Shown one piece after another: positions 8,028 through 17,223 of a DNA stretch of 64,000 nt; within the stretch, counting starts at the first letter, position 1, and each line of letters begins with the position of its first letter. Under the pieces are notes generated by a model. That model was not told where the DNA came from. It did no database searches and saw nothing but the letters and a program-made list of their open reading frames with translations. Origin of the DNA: an uncultured Pseudomonadales bacterium (GTDB lineage: Bacteria > Pseudomonadota > Gammaproteobacteria > Pseudomonadales > Azotimanducaceae); NCBI GenBank assembly GCA_958296025.1, contig OY282430.1, positions 1,488,001-1,552,000 of the forward strand, in the 5' to 3' direction. Both the position numbers and the translations under genes were made by a program.

Positions 8028-10066
8028 AAGAACTGGCCAACGTGGCGGATTCCGGCGGTGCCGGTCGTACAACGGATTGGGCGCGGCTACTGGAGGGTGA
8101 GTTGGCTAAGGCTCAGCAGATACAAGGCGAGTTTCCGGCGTTGCGAGAATCCCGCGAGCCGGAGCAGGCGGTCATCGCCGTCTTCCTGCATTCCCAGCCC
8201 CCCGGCGGCAAGGCCAACACCCCGGAGTTGCTGCGCATGGCCGGCAGCGCCGCGCCGGACGCCATTGAGTTGGAGAAGGGGCTGCGCCGCTGGCGGGAAA
8301 TCTCCTGGTTCCTGGACGACGAGGATGTTCAGGAGGGGGAATCCCAGGCGCTGCCGAAGGCTTGGCGGCTGGGCAACCGCCCCAACCTGAAGCAGATGCA
8401 CGACGAGGCCTGCCGCCAGCGCATCAGCGACAGCGACGTGGATGGGGCGCTGGTCGAGGCCATCCGCAGCGCCAGAAGCGCCTTGGATGGCGGCGCGTCG
8501 GCGGCGGGGGCGAAGTCGCATCTGTTGCCCGCGTCGCCTCGGGATGTCGGCGACGACGGCACCTTTCGCTATGTGATTCTCGGCCCGGAGGCGGCGTCGG
8601 ATTCCGGCAAGCCCAGCCTCGCGGCGAAGCGCTACATCGACGAAACCACCGGCCCTCGTCGGCCTAGGGTGCGTCGCAATGCCTTGGTGCTGGTCGCGCC
8701 CTCCCGGGATGGCTTGGAGGCCGCCCGCAGCAGTGTACGCACTTGGCTCGGCTGGCAGGACGTGCAGCGCCAGCTGCTGAGTCAGACGGTGGACCCGCTG
8801 CGCAGCGAACGCCTGCGGCGCAAGCTGCAGGACGCCAAGCAGCAGGTTCCGGCGCTGGTGCGCCAAGCCTACGCCATCGTCGTCACGGTGAATGAGAGCA
8901 ACGCAATTCACGCCTTCAAGCTCGCCGCCGCCGGGCCGCTGTTCCCGGAGGTCAAGAACGACGAACGCTCGCGCATCAAGGAGACGGCGGTGGATGCCGA
9001 GGCGCTGCTGCCGGGTGGCCCTTATGACTTGTGGCGCGAGGACGAGGAAACCCGGTTCGTCAAGGACTTGGCCAGCGCCTTCTCCCGGGATCCGCGCCTG
9101 CCCAAGATGCTGCGCCCGGGCATTGTTCTGGACACCGTGCTGCAAGGCGTGGAGCGCGGCCTGCTGGTGGCTCGGCTGCGGCGCCCGGACGGCACCTTGC
9201 GCACTTGGTGGCGGGAGCGCCCGGATGAAGGCGCCGGCGCGGAGCCGATGCTGGAGGCGGTGCTGCCGGAAAAGGCCGAACTCAGGGAACTGCCCCAAGG
9301 GTTGCTGGTGCCGGGCAAGTTGCCGGCGCTGTGGGAGGAAGGGCCGTTGCCGCTGCCCAATATCTTGGCCTACTTCTCTGGCCGCCATGTCGCCGCCCTG
9401 CCCAGGGAAGGGTATGAGGAGACCTTCGCCATTCCCGCTTGCCCAGAGGAAACCGTGCGCCATGCCGTCGCGCAGGCGGTGGAGCAGGGCGTGGCGTGGC
9501 TGGTTAGCGGTCCCACGTCCTGCTGGAAGGAGCGCATTCCCCTCGGTGTGCTGGACGGTGACGCCGTGCTGCATCCGTCGCCGGAGCTGATCGCTGTGCA
9601 GGCTCTCACCGAGGAGGCTTTGCCAGGCGCTTGGGCCGATGGAGAAACGAACGGTGCCGCTCTTGTGCAGGCTTTGTCCCACCAGCAAGGGGCCGCGGTT
9701 CCTTGGGGGCTGGTCCGCGAGAGCATCCGCACCGCCGTGGCCAGCCGCTGGTTGGAGACCGCGGGGAGCGACAGCGTTGCCCATGTTGCGGAAGATTACG
9801 ACGGCGCCGGCCAATGTCGGCTGAGAAGGCCGCGCAGCCAACCCCCAGCGCTGTCGGCTCCAATGGCGACGCCCAGGGATGTCGAGCTTGACGGCGCCCA
9901 GGTTCAGGACTTGGCGGACTTGGTTCCGCAAATGCTGGACGCCGGCGCCGGCCACGGGTTGCGTTTTCGGGTGGCTGTGTCCTTGGATGCGGATGCGCCG
10001 CCGGAGGTGCAGGCGAAGGTTGACGGGTTGCTGGCCGAGGTGGCGTCGGGCTTGAAGAGCGCTTGA
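7844..10066 (+). pseudogene. DUF499 / COG1483 ATPase, C-terminal part, frameshifted
   Basis: The remaining 740 codons of the DUF499 protein are in a different frame from the N-terminal part. The reading begins with ADVFYSRWTQLDGFQRTRG, which directly continues the FPFHP motif encoded just upstream, and runs to residues rich in Glu/Arg typical of the long C-terminal DUF499 region. There is no good ribosome binding site at the TTG at 7844, so this part is unlikely to be made independently in quantity unless re-initiation occurs. The open frame is otherwise intact over 2.2 kb, which argues for a recent frameshift or a sequencing error rather than long decay. No helicase gene follows, although COG1743/COG1483 clusters often include one. 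Confidence 0.85.
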
Positions 10067-10271
10067 CTGCTTGGGCGGCGCCGCTTGCCTTCGTTGAGTA
10101 GCTTGGGGCATTCCACGGCGCGGCGTTCGGATTGGGCTTAGGGCATAGCCTCGCTGGTTCGACGGCATAGTGATTCGGCTGCGGTGATAGGGGAAGGGCG
10201 CGGCGGCTTCCATTCAGCTCCGTTTCGGTGTTGAATCCGGTCTGTCCGTTGACGAAGAAAGGTGAACAGTC

Positions 10272-10679
10272 ATGTCCATGACCGGAAGATGTTTGTGCGG
10301 GGCCGTAACCTTCGTTGCGGAGGACGTTGAGACCGATGTGGAGGCCTGCCATTGCGGCCAGTGCCGGCGCTGGTCCGGGGCTGCGATCATGGCGGCTAGC
10401 GTCGGGCGGGTGGACTTCAGCGGGGCGGAGCACATTCGCCGCTATGATTCCTCCGAGTGGGCGGAGCGGGGGTTTTGCCAGGAGTGCGGCGCCAACCTGT
10501 TCTATCACCTTAAGCAGGCGGACAAGTACGTCCTGTGGGTGGGCGCTTTTGACGATCAAGCGCCCTTTCGACTGGCCGGCGAGATCTACATTGACGACAA
10601 GCCGCCGGGCTATGCCTTCGCCGGCGACCATCGGCGCCTGACCGGGGCGGAGTTCCTAGCCTCAATCGGCGAATCATAG
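10272..10679 (+). CDS. GFA/CENP-V family zinc protein
   Basis: A 135-residue single-domain protein of the glutathione-dependent formaldehyde-activating (GFA) fold. Zinc ligands are the Cys of GRCLCGAV, the CHCGQC motif and the GFCQECGANL pair. The length matches the family. Many GFA proteins have no proven reaction; assignment to formaldehyde or glutathione chemistry is family-based only. An AAAGGTG-like ribosome binding site precedes the ATG. It stands alone between the defence island and the following small gene. Confidence 0.88.
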   Translation: MSMTGRCLCGAVTFVAEDVETDVEACHCGQCRRWSGAAIMAASVGRVDFSGAEHIRRYDSSEWAERGFCQECGANLFYHLKQADKYVLWVGAFDDQAPFRLAGEIYIDDKPPGYAFAGDHRRLTGAEFLASIGES

Positions 10680-10786
10680 CGGGCTGCCCGGCACTTGGTC
10701 GTTGATTCCGGTTGGAGGTCTTTGAGGATTGACCTTACTTAGGCCGCTTAAGTGCGTGGAGCCGAATCTTAGGAGTACATAACGCC

Positions 10787-11446
10787 ATGAAATTCCTGAA
10801 AATCATTGCGATCAGCGGCGGCATTTACGTCGCTCTAGGGCTGATTCTGGACGGCGCCATCGGCTACTTCCAGCCGCAAGGCGACAGAACCGCGGTGCTG
10901 CGCACCTTTGACGAGGCCGGCCAGCCTTACGATCGGGTGCTGGGCCTGCTCAACGACGATGGGCAGCTTTGGGTGGAGTCCGGCCACTGGTTTCGGGGCT
11001 GGTACCGCCAAGCGCTGGCCAACCCCAATGTGGTGTTGATTCAGGATGGCCAGGAGACCCCGTACGTTGCCGTGCCAGTGAATACGCCGGAGACGGTCGA
11101 AATGATCACCCGGCTGATGGGCAAGGGCAGCGACTTCCGCTACTGGGTGGGCCGAACGATTCTGATGTTTGCGCCCATCAAGCCCCTGCGGCTGGACGCC
11201 GTCAGCAGCCAGCAGGATCCGGATGGCAGCCAACAGGACCCAGTTGGCGCCGAACAGGAGCCGGCCAGCATCCAACAGGGCTCGGTTGGCGCGGAGCAGG
11301 ACTCGGCCGGCACCCAACAGGATCCGGTCAGCGTTCAGCAAGACCCTATTGAGGTCGAAGCAGGCTCAGCTGGCGTTCAAGAGGACCAAGTCGGCGCCGG
11401 GCTGGACCCGGCGAGCACCCAGCCGGACCCCGACGCAGCCGATTGA
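10787..11446 (+). CDS. Membrane-anchored small protein with heptapeptide-repeat tail
   Basis: A 219-residue protein in two parts. Residues 1-137 start with an uncleaved or signal-like hydrophobic segment (IIAISGGIYVALGLILDGAI). They continue into a small domain with LWVESGHWFRGWYRQALANPNVVL and VGRTILMFAPIKPLRLD, which resembles split-barrel deazaflavin/nitroreductase-like (DUF385-type) folds; this is a tentative call. Residues 140-216 are eleven tandem heptads of the type (G/S)x(Q/E)QDP(V/A), acidic and Pro/Gln-rich and probably disordered. The C-terminal tail is not expected in such enzymes. There is no operon partner: the downstream lyase gene is convergent. Confidence 0.75.
   Translation: MKFLKIIAISGGIYVALGLILDGAIGYFQPQGDRTAVLRTFDEAGQPYDRVLGLLNDDGQLWVESGHWFRGWYRQALANPNVVLIQDGQETPYVAVPVNTPETVEMITRLMGKGSDFRYWVGRTILMFAPIKPLRLDAVSSQQDPDGSQQDPVGAEQEPASIQQGSVGAEQDSAGTQQDPVSVQQDPIEVEAGSAGVQEDQVGAGLDPASTQPDPDAAD
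11204..11434 (+). repeat. 11 x 21-bp coding tandem repeat
   Basis: Eleven in-frame units of 21 bases encode heptads such as GSQQDPV, GAEQEPA, SIQQGSV, GAEQDSA, GTQQDPV and SVQQDPI. Later units (EVEAGSA, GVQEDQV, GAGLDPA, STQPDPD) are more diverged. No shift of frame occurs inside, so unit number can vary without breaking the gene. Confidence 0.9.
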
Positions 11447-11451
11447 CCCCG

Positions 11452-13107
11452 CTAGGTCGTCAGCCAGCCGAACTGCTGCGGCTTGCGCCCGGCCTGCGGG
11501 TGAATGAGCACGTTCACCAAGGCCGGGCCGTCGAAGGCCATGGCCTCATCCAAGGCGCTGCGCAAGTCGGCCGGGTCCTCCACATAGAGGCCCTTGCCGC
11601 CCAGAGCGGCCAACATGCCCTCGTAGCGGGCACCGTAAGTAAGGATTGGCGGCGGCACCTTGCGGCCTTCCTTGAGCGGCCCCACGCCGCCGCCGATGCC
11701 GCCGTTGTTGAGCACGACCATCTTCACCGGCAGCTTGTAGCGCACCATCGTCTCGATCTCCATGCCGGAGAAGCCGAAGGCGCTGTCCCCCTGCACGGAG
11801 ACGACGGGCTTGTCCGGATTGGTGACGGCGGCGGCGACGGCGAAGCCGAGGCCGACGCCCATGGTGCCGTAGGTGCCGGCGTCCAGCCGATGGCGCGGTT
11901 GGCGGTTGGCCATCTGGGTGCGGCCGATGTCCATGGTGTTGGCCCCTTCGCCGATGACGATGGCGTCCTCCGGCAGCCAAGCCTCGATGTCCCGGTAGGC
12001 GCGGTAGTAGTTCATGGGGTTGGAGTCGTCCTCGATCATGGGCTGCACGGCGTCCAGATTCGCTTGCGCCTTCTCCCGCAGCAGGCTGCGCCAAGGGGTC
12101 TCCGCCGGATAGAACCATTGGCGCTGCGCCAAGGCGCTGTTCAGTTGTCCGACTACGGCCTTGCCGTCTCCTAGGAGAGCCACTTCCGCCGGCACGTTGG
12201 CGCCGATCTCCTCCGCTGAGACGTCCAACTGCACTAGGCGCACGTCCGGCTTGAAGCGGGGCGGCAGGCCGAAGTGCAGTATCCAGTTGAGGCGGGCACC
12301 CATCAGGAACACCAAATCCGCCTCCCTAAGCGCAGTGCTGCGGGCGGCCCCCACGGACAGGGGATTGTCGTCCGGCAGGACGCCCTTGCCCATGGGCGAG
12401 GCGAGGAAGGGCAGCTGGGTGCGTTCGATGAAGGCGCGCACTTCGTCCTCCGCCCGGGACCAACCCATGCCCTTGCCGACGATCACTAGGGGCCGTTCGG
12501 CGGACTCCAAGGCGGAAAGGGCCGCCTCCACCGCGTCCGGGTCCGCCAAGCTGCGCGGCGGTTCGCCGACGGTGGCGGCCGGGCGAATTTTCTCCTCGTC
12601 CACCTCGCCGCGAATGATGTCGTCGGGAAAGTCCAAGTAGGCGGCGCCGGGGCGCCCGAACTTGGCATGGCGCACGGCCTGCTCCACATAGTAGGGAATG
12701 CGCGCCCTGTGCTCGATGGCGTGGGCGTACTTGCAGTAGGGGGCGGCCAGCTGCACCTGCCGTTCCTCCTGAAAACCGCCCATGCCGTTTTGGTAAACCG
12801 GGGAGGCGCCGCCGATGAGGAGCATGGGCCAGCAGTTCTGCTGCGCGTTGGCCAGCCCGGCCAGGGCGTGGATGACGCCGGGGCCGGAAACGGTCAGACA
12901 AGCCTGCGGACGCCCGGTGAGGTAGCCGGCCGCTTGGGCGGCGTAGCTGGCGGACTGCTCGTTGCGCATGCCGATGTAGGTGATGCCGGCCTGCTGCGCG
13001 GCGGCCGCAACGCCGATGACGGGGAAGCCGACGATGCCGAACATGGTATCGACCCCTTGCTGCTTCAGGCTCCGCGCCATCAGGGTGGCGCCGTCGATTT
13101 TCCCCAT
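11452..13107 (-). CDS. ThDP-dependent 2-hydroxyacyl-CoA lyase / oxalyl-CoA decarboxylase family
   Basis: A 551-residue thiamine-diphosphate enzyme with the three usual domains. The N-terminal PYR domain carries the ThDP-activating Glu in GMRNEQSASYAAQAAGYLTG. The middle domain contains GARLNWILHFGLPPRFKPDV, and the C-terminal PP domain has the GDSAFGFSGMEIETMVRY...LNNGG magnesium/ThDP motif. The stretches NCWPMLLIGGAS and MGKGV(L/V)PD are closer to 2-hydroxyacyl-CoA lyases than to classical Oxc. Start at 13107 is chosen because AAAGGAC precedes that ATG; the open frame extends further 5' without support. It lies downstream of a class III CoA-transferase on the same strand, so the pair could activate and then cleave a 2-hydroxy acid or oxalate. 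Confidence 0.88.
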   Translation of the reverse strand: MGKIDGATLMARSLKQQGVDTMFGIVGFPVIGVAAAAQQAGITYIGMRNEQSASYAAQAAGYLTGRPQACLTVSGPGVIHALAGLANAQQNCWPMLLIGGASPVYQNGMGGFQEERQVQLAAPYCKYAHAIEHRARIPYYVEQAVRHAKFGRPGAAYLDFPDDIIRGEVDEEKIRPAATVGEPPRSLADPDAVEAALSALESAERPLVIVGKGMGWSRAEDEVRAFIERTQLPFLASPMGKGVLPDDNPLSVGAARSTALREADLVFLMGARLNWILHFGLPPRFKPDVRLVQLDVSAEEIGANVPAEVALLGDGKAVVGQLNSALAQRQWFYPAETPWRSLLREKAQANLDAVQPMIEDDSNPMNYYRAYRDIEAWLPEDAIVIGEGANTMDIGRTQMANRQPRHRLDAGTYGTMGVGLGFAVAAAVTNPDKPVVSVQGDSAFGFSGMEIETMVRYKLPVKMVVLNNGGIGGGVGPLKEGRKVPPPILTYGARYEGMLAALGGKGLYVEDPADLRSALDEAMAFDGPALVNVLIHPQAGRKPQQFGWLTT

Positions 13108-13352
13108 GATTCCTGTCCTTTCCCTTTTGGTGATGTTGATGATTGCGGTTTCCGCCGTCTCTTCCGGCCTTGGGCCGAGGCAGGGCTTGCTTGCCCTAGG
13201 CCCAGAGCGCCGAGGCTGAATGGAGGCCGTTTCCCAATTCCTGTTGTGGGCTGTTTCTTGCGGTTGTTCCCGATTTTCCTGCGCACACGCATGCTGCACA
13301 ACGCAGCGGGGTCGCTAGGCGCGGCCTCTAGTCCGCCCAATGTCTTGCCGGC

Positions 13353-14549
13353 TTAGCTGGCCTTGGCTTGGTCCGTGCCGATCAGTCCGTCGGCGCTCAG
13401 TTGCTCGATTTCGGCCGGCTGCAGGCCCAGGTCCTCCGCCAGCACCTCCGCCGAGTGTTCGCCTAAGCCGGGTGCGGTCTTGAACGGCACCGCGCTGCCG
13501 GACATCCGCGCCGCCCAGCCCAGCAGGCGCACCTTGCCCCGCTCTGGATGCTCCACCTGTTGGATGAAGCCCCGGGCGTTCAGGTGGGGGTTGTCGTGCA
13601 AATCCTTGGTGTCCAGCACGGCGCTGGCCGGCACGCCGCCCTCGGCCAGCAGGCGCATGGCGTCGTATTTGTCCCGGGCCGAAGTCCAGGCCGTGATGAT
13701 GCCCTCAAGGGCCTCGCGGTTCCTGTGGCGGCTGCGGTCGTCCGCAAAGCGCGGGTCCGACAGGAGGTCCTGCCGCCCGATGACGGCGCATAGCGCCTGC
13801 CACATGCGCTCCGTCACCGCCATGACATAGACGTAGTCGTTGGGGCCATCGCCCTTGCAAGGGTACAAGCGCAGCGTGGGCAGGGGGCCGGTGCCGGTGC
13901 GCAGCGTCGGCTTTGCGCCAAAGTTGCTGTTCGAGGCGGCGGTGCGCATGTAGAAGGTCGCCGCCTCCTGCATGGACATTTCGATCATCTGCCCTTGCCC
14001 AGTCTTCAACTTCTGCACATAGGCGGCTGCGATGGCCAGGGCCATCTGCACGCCGGTGCCGGAATCCCCAATGGTGGCGCCGGGACGCATGGGCGGGCCA
14101 TCCGCCTCGCCAGTGACGGAGAAGGTGCCGGCGGCCGCTTGGGCCACCATGTCGTAGCACTTGTAGTCCGCCCAAGGGCCGTCCAAGCCGAAGCCCTTGA
14201 TGCGGGCGTAGATGATGTCCGGCTTCACGGCTTTGAGCACTTCGTAGCCAAGGTTGAGCTTTTCGATGACGCCGGGGCCGTAATTTTCGATGAATACGTC
14301 GTAATGGGGTGCCATTCTCAGCAGGATATCCCGCCCTTGTGAACTGCGCAGGTTCAAGGCGACGGAGCGCTTGTTGCAGTTCCAAGTCAGGAAATAGCCC
14401 TTCAAACGCATGTGTCGGCCCGGGTCGCCGTCGCCCGGCGCCTCCACCTTGACCACGTCCGCCCCCAGCCAAGCCAAGCTTTGGGTGCAGGAGGGGCCCG
14501 CTTCGTATTGGGTCATGTCCAGAACGCGCAAGCCGTTCAGTGCCGCCAT
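13353..14549 (-). CDS. Class III (CaiB/BaiF, Frc-like) CoA-transferase
   Basis: A 398-residue CoA-transferase. Family landmarks are the N-terminal GLRVLDMTQYEAGPSCTQSLAWLGADVVKVE, NKRSVALNL, the FIENYGPGVIEKL block with the conserved region after the catalytic Asp, and the C-terminal PHLNARGF. It transfers CoA between an acyl-CoA and a free acid. Frc uses formyl-CoA and oxalate, but substrate cannot be read from sequence. It is the first gene of a two-gene unit with the acyl-CoA lyase, 245 nt apart. The function suggested is acid activation for that lyase. Confidence 0.9.
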   Translation of the reverse strand: MAALNGLRVLDMTQYEAGPSCTQSLAWLGADVVKVEAPGDGDPGRHMRLKGYFLTWNCNKRSVALNLRSSQGRDILLRMAPHYDVFIENYGPGVIEKLNLGYEVLKAVKPDIIYARIKGFGLDGPWADYKCYDMVAQAAAGTFSVTGEADGPPMRPGATIGDSGTGVQMALAIAAAYVQKLKTGQGQMIEMSMQEAATFYMRTAASNSNFGAKPTLRTGTGPLPTLRLYPCKGDGPNDYVYVMAVTERMWQALCAVIGRQDLLSDPRFADDRSRHRNREALEGIITAWTSARDKYDAMRLLAEGGVPASAVLDTKDLHDNPHLNARGFIQQVEHPERGKVRLLGWAARMSGSAVPFKTAPGLGEHSAEVLAEDLGLQPAEIEQLSADGLIGTDQAKAS

Positions 14550-14660
14550 AGCGTCAACCTCCCTGTTGCCCTACAAGCTAAGCCCTAACGAGGGGGAAAG
14601 CAACCGTTGCCGCGAATGGTCGGACAAGGCAGACGCCGGTGCTGGGTGGGTTTTGGTCAA

Positions 14661-14712
14661 GGTTTTGGTCAACCGGCATTGCTGCCGAAAAACCCGGCCG
14701 GGTGCGCCTTGC
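14661..14712. repeat. IS1380-end-like remnant or repeat
   Basis: About 50 bases closely resemble the segment just upstream of the transposase gene in the two intact insertion sequences (26964-27016 and 39858-39910). Shared pieces are caaccggcatt, tgccg, aaaaaccc and ggtgcgcctt in the same order and spacing. It includes a short hairpin (CCGGCA...TGCCG). No transposase sequence flanks it, so it is a relic or an independently spread palindromic repeat. Confidence 0.55.
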
Positions 14713-14782
14713 CGTTCTGCTCGACGCCCCCCGAAGTGGGCGCATTGCAATCTTTTGCCGATCAGTCTAAAACCCGTCGCCT

Positions 14783-16381
14783 ATGGAATTCGACTACATC
14801 ATCGTCGGGGCCGGCACCGCCGGCTGCGTGCTGGCGAACCGGCTGTCGGCGCGGCGGGGCCTGAACGTGCTGCTGCTGGAGGCGGGTGGCAAGGACGACT
14901 ACTTCTGGATCGACATTCCGGTTGGCTACCTCTACACCATCGGCAACCCGCGCACCGACTGGTGCTATGCGACGGAGCCGGAGCCGGGCTTGGGCGGGCG
15001 GCGCATCGGTTACGCCCGGGGCAAGGTGTTGGGTGGCTGCTCGTCCATCAACGCCATGATCCACATGCGCGGCCAACGCAGCGACTACGACCATTGGGCG
15101 GCGTTGGGCAACCGCGGCTGGTCTTGGGATGAGGTGCTGCCGGTGTTCAAACGCTCCGAGGACTATCAGCACGGCGCGGACGCCTTGCACGGCGCCGGCG
15201 GCGAGTTGCGGGTGGAGGAGCGGCGGGTCAACTGGGAAATTCTCGATGCTTGGCGGGCCGCCGCCGCCGAGTGCGGCATTCCCAGCATCGACGAATTCAA
15301 CCGGGGGGACAACTTCGGCGCCGCCTACTTTCAGATGAATCAGCGCCGGGGGCGGCGTTGGAGCGCCAGCAAAGCCTTTTTGCGCCCGGTGCGGCGGCGT
15401 CCGAACCTGGAGGTGCAGATGGAGTCCTTGGTGGAGGGGCTGGTGCTGGACGGCCGCCGTGCGGTTGGGGTTCGGCTGCGGGGCAGGGCAGGGGGGCGAC
15501 GCACGGTGCGGGCGCGGCGGCAGGTGGTGCTGGCCGCCGGCGCCATCGGCAGCCCGCAAATCTTGCAGCTTTCCGGCATCGGCCCCGGCGCCTTGCTGCG
15601 GGAAAGGGGCGTGGCTGTCGTCCACGACCTGCCCGGCGTAGGGGAGAACCTGCACGACCATCTGCAGATCCGCAGCATTTATAAGGTGCGCAACACCGTT
15701 ACCCTGAACCGGCGCGCCGGCTCCCTGCTCGGCAAGGTCGGCATGGCCTTGGAGTACGCCCTGCGCCGCACCGGCCCCTTGACCATGCCGCCTTCGCAAC
15801 TCGGCGCCTTTGCCAAGAGCGGGCCGGATGAGGCGACCCCCAACATCGAGTGGCATGTGCAGCCCCTGTCCTTGGACAAGTTCGGCGACTCCCTGCACCC
15901 CTTTGACGCCATCACTCCTGCGGTGTGCAACCTGCGCCCCACCAGCCGGGGGCATGTGCGCATCAAGCGTGCCGCCCCGGCGGCGGCCCCCGCCATCACC
16001 CTGAACTACCTGTCCACCGAGGAGGACCGCCGGGTCGCGGTGGCCGGTCTGCGCTTCACCCGCCGCATCATGGCGGCGCCGGCGCTGCGCCGCTTTGCGC
16101 CGGAGGAGTGGAGGCCGGGGCCGGAGGTGCAAACCGATGCGGACCTGCAAAGCGCCGCCGCCGCCCTCGGCACGACCATCTTTCACCCGGTCGGCACCTG
16201 CAAGATGGGTTCCGACCCAATGGCGGTGGTGGATGACCGCCTGCGCGTGTACGGCATTGACCGCCTGCGCGTGGTCGATGCCTCGATCATGCCGCACATC
16301 ACCTCCGGCAACACCAATGCGCCGACTGTGATGATTGCGGAGAAGGGCGCGGAGTTCCTGCTTGATGAGGTGGCCGGGTGA
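14783..16381 (+). CDS. GMC family FAD-dependent oxidoreductase (choline-dehydrogenase-like)
   Basis: A 532-residue GMC flavoenzyme. The ADP-binding VGAGTAGCVLANRLSA lies at the N-terminus, the GMC signature 1 GKVLGGCSSINAMIHMRG near residue 90, and signature 2 GAIGSPQILQLSGIGP near residue 260. The C-terminus has the catalytic His in HPVGTCKMG and the SGNTNAPTVMIAEK motif. There is no signal peptide, so it is cytoplasmic. It oxidises an alcohol (family-based); the substrate is unknown. It is divergent from the CoA-transferase/lyase pair, with a 233-nt gap between the start codons, so it may act on a related hydroxy compound. Confidence 0.9.
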   Translation: MEFDYIIVGAGTAGCVLANRLSARRGLNVLLLEAGGKDDYFWIDIPVGYLYTIGNPRTDWCYATEPEPGLGGRRIGYARGKVLGGCSSINAMIHMRGQRSDYDHWAALGNRGWSWDEVLPVFKRSEDYQHGADALHGAGGELRVEERRVNWEILDAWRAAAAECGIPSIDEFNRGDNFGAAYFQMNQRRGRRWSASKAFLRPVRRRPNLEVQMESLVEGLVLDGRRAVGVRLRGRAGGRRTVRARRQVVLAAGAIGSPQILQLSGIGPGALLRERGVAVVHDLPGVGENLHDHLQIRSIYKVRNTVTLNRRAGSLLGKVGMALEYALRRTGPLTMPPSQLGAFAKSGPDEATPNIEWHVQPLSLDKFGDSLHPFDAITPAVCNLRPTSRGHVRIKRAAPAAAPAITLNYLSTEEDRRVAVAGLRFTRRIMAAPALRRFAPEEWRPGPEVQTDADLQSAAAALGTTIFHPVGTCKMGSDPMAVVDDRLRVYGIDRLRVVDASIMPHITSGNTNAPTVMIAEKGAEFLLDEVAG

Positions 16382-16544
16382 TGCGCCGCGGCCGCAGGTG
16401 TTGCTTTTGCCAGCCTTGCCGCTTGGCCCCTGAGCAAGTGCCTTAACTGCAATCCGTAGTCTGCAATTTTGCGGAAACCCTCGGGGCGCAAACTGCGCTG
16501 GCTCTGCGCTGACTTGTTTTTTGGCTGCGCCGAGCTGACGGTTC

Positions 16545-16616
16545 CCCCTCGCGCTCCCCGGCTGAAGGCTCTTTTCATGCGAGGGGCATCCCCTCGCGCT
16601 CCCCGGCTGAAGGCTC
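16545..16616. repeat. 27-bp direct repeat, two copies
   Basis: An identical 27-base unit (cccctcgcgctccccggctg followed by aaggctc) occurs at 16545-16571 and 16590-16616, separated by 18 unrelated bases. It lies in the 272-base gap between two dehydrogenase genes, where I see no gene. Confidence 0.85.
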
Positions 16617-16653
16617 GCTTGCACCTAGTCTTGGAAACTCACAAACTTGCATC

Positions 16654-17139
16654 ATGGCATCGGCTTTCAGGATTTCGGGGATGCGTCCGTTGGCATTGGG
16701 GTTTACTAGGCGCTCCTTCGCTGCACTTTGCGGCGGCGTGGCGGCGCTTGCAGCTTCTGCGCCCGTACCGGCGGAAGCTGACGGCTTGGCGGCTTTCCTT
16801 GACCTTTCGGCCCGGCTGACGGGCTTTCCGGCGGAGGCGCTGGACTCCACTTTTGGTGGGGCGCTGTTGCGGGCGTTGGTGGAATCGGGGCATGGCGCCG
16901 CTTTGGATGGCCTGTTGCGGGGTGCCGACGGCACGGACTTCAGTGCGCTCGAAACCGAGATCATCGCGGCTTGGTACTCCGGGGTGCTGCCCACCGCTTC
17001 GGGGAATGTGGTTGGCACACTGTACGGCGCCTTGGTTTGGGCGGCGGCGGATTTCGCTGCGCCACCCGGCGTTTGCGCCGGCACGGGCAGTTGGGGTCAA
17101 CCGCCCGTGCCAACGGAACCCAATGCGCAGTTTGCTTGA
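16654..17139 (+). CDS. Tat-exported small subunit of a membrane FAD dehydrogenase (FdhS/GDH-gamma-like)
   Basis: A 161-residue protein with a twin-arginine signal, TRRSFAALCGGVAALAASAPVPAEA, around residues 18-42. It is followed by a helical domain (FLDLSARLTGFPAEALD ... AAWYSGVLP ... ALVWAAADF) typical of the small or gamma subunit of sorbitol, fructose and glucose FAD dehydrogenases. In those complexes the small subunit carries the partner through the Tat pathway. An internal ATG at 16681, which follows a GGGG run and sits nearer the signal, is an alternative start. The large subunit gene follows 84 bases later. Confidence 0.82.
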   Translation: MASAFRISGMRPLALGFTRRSFAALCGGVAALAASAPVPAEADGLAAFLDLSARLTGFPAEALDSTFGGALLRALVESGHGAALDGLLRGADGTDFSALETEIIAAWYSGVLPTASGNVVGTLYGALVWAAADFAAPPGVCAGTGSWGQPPVPTEPNAQFA

Positions 17140-17223
17140 CTGCGGCGGAGTGGGAAATGAATCAAACAGCAAACCAGGTGGCCGGCCTTGCCTATCGGTC
17201 CGCAAAGTCGTTCGGCTGTTCCG

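Noticed and set aside
16545-16616. CRISPR-like repeat pair
   Set aside because: Only two copies, an 18-base spacer, no further units and no cas genes; a simple tandem duplication is enough.
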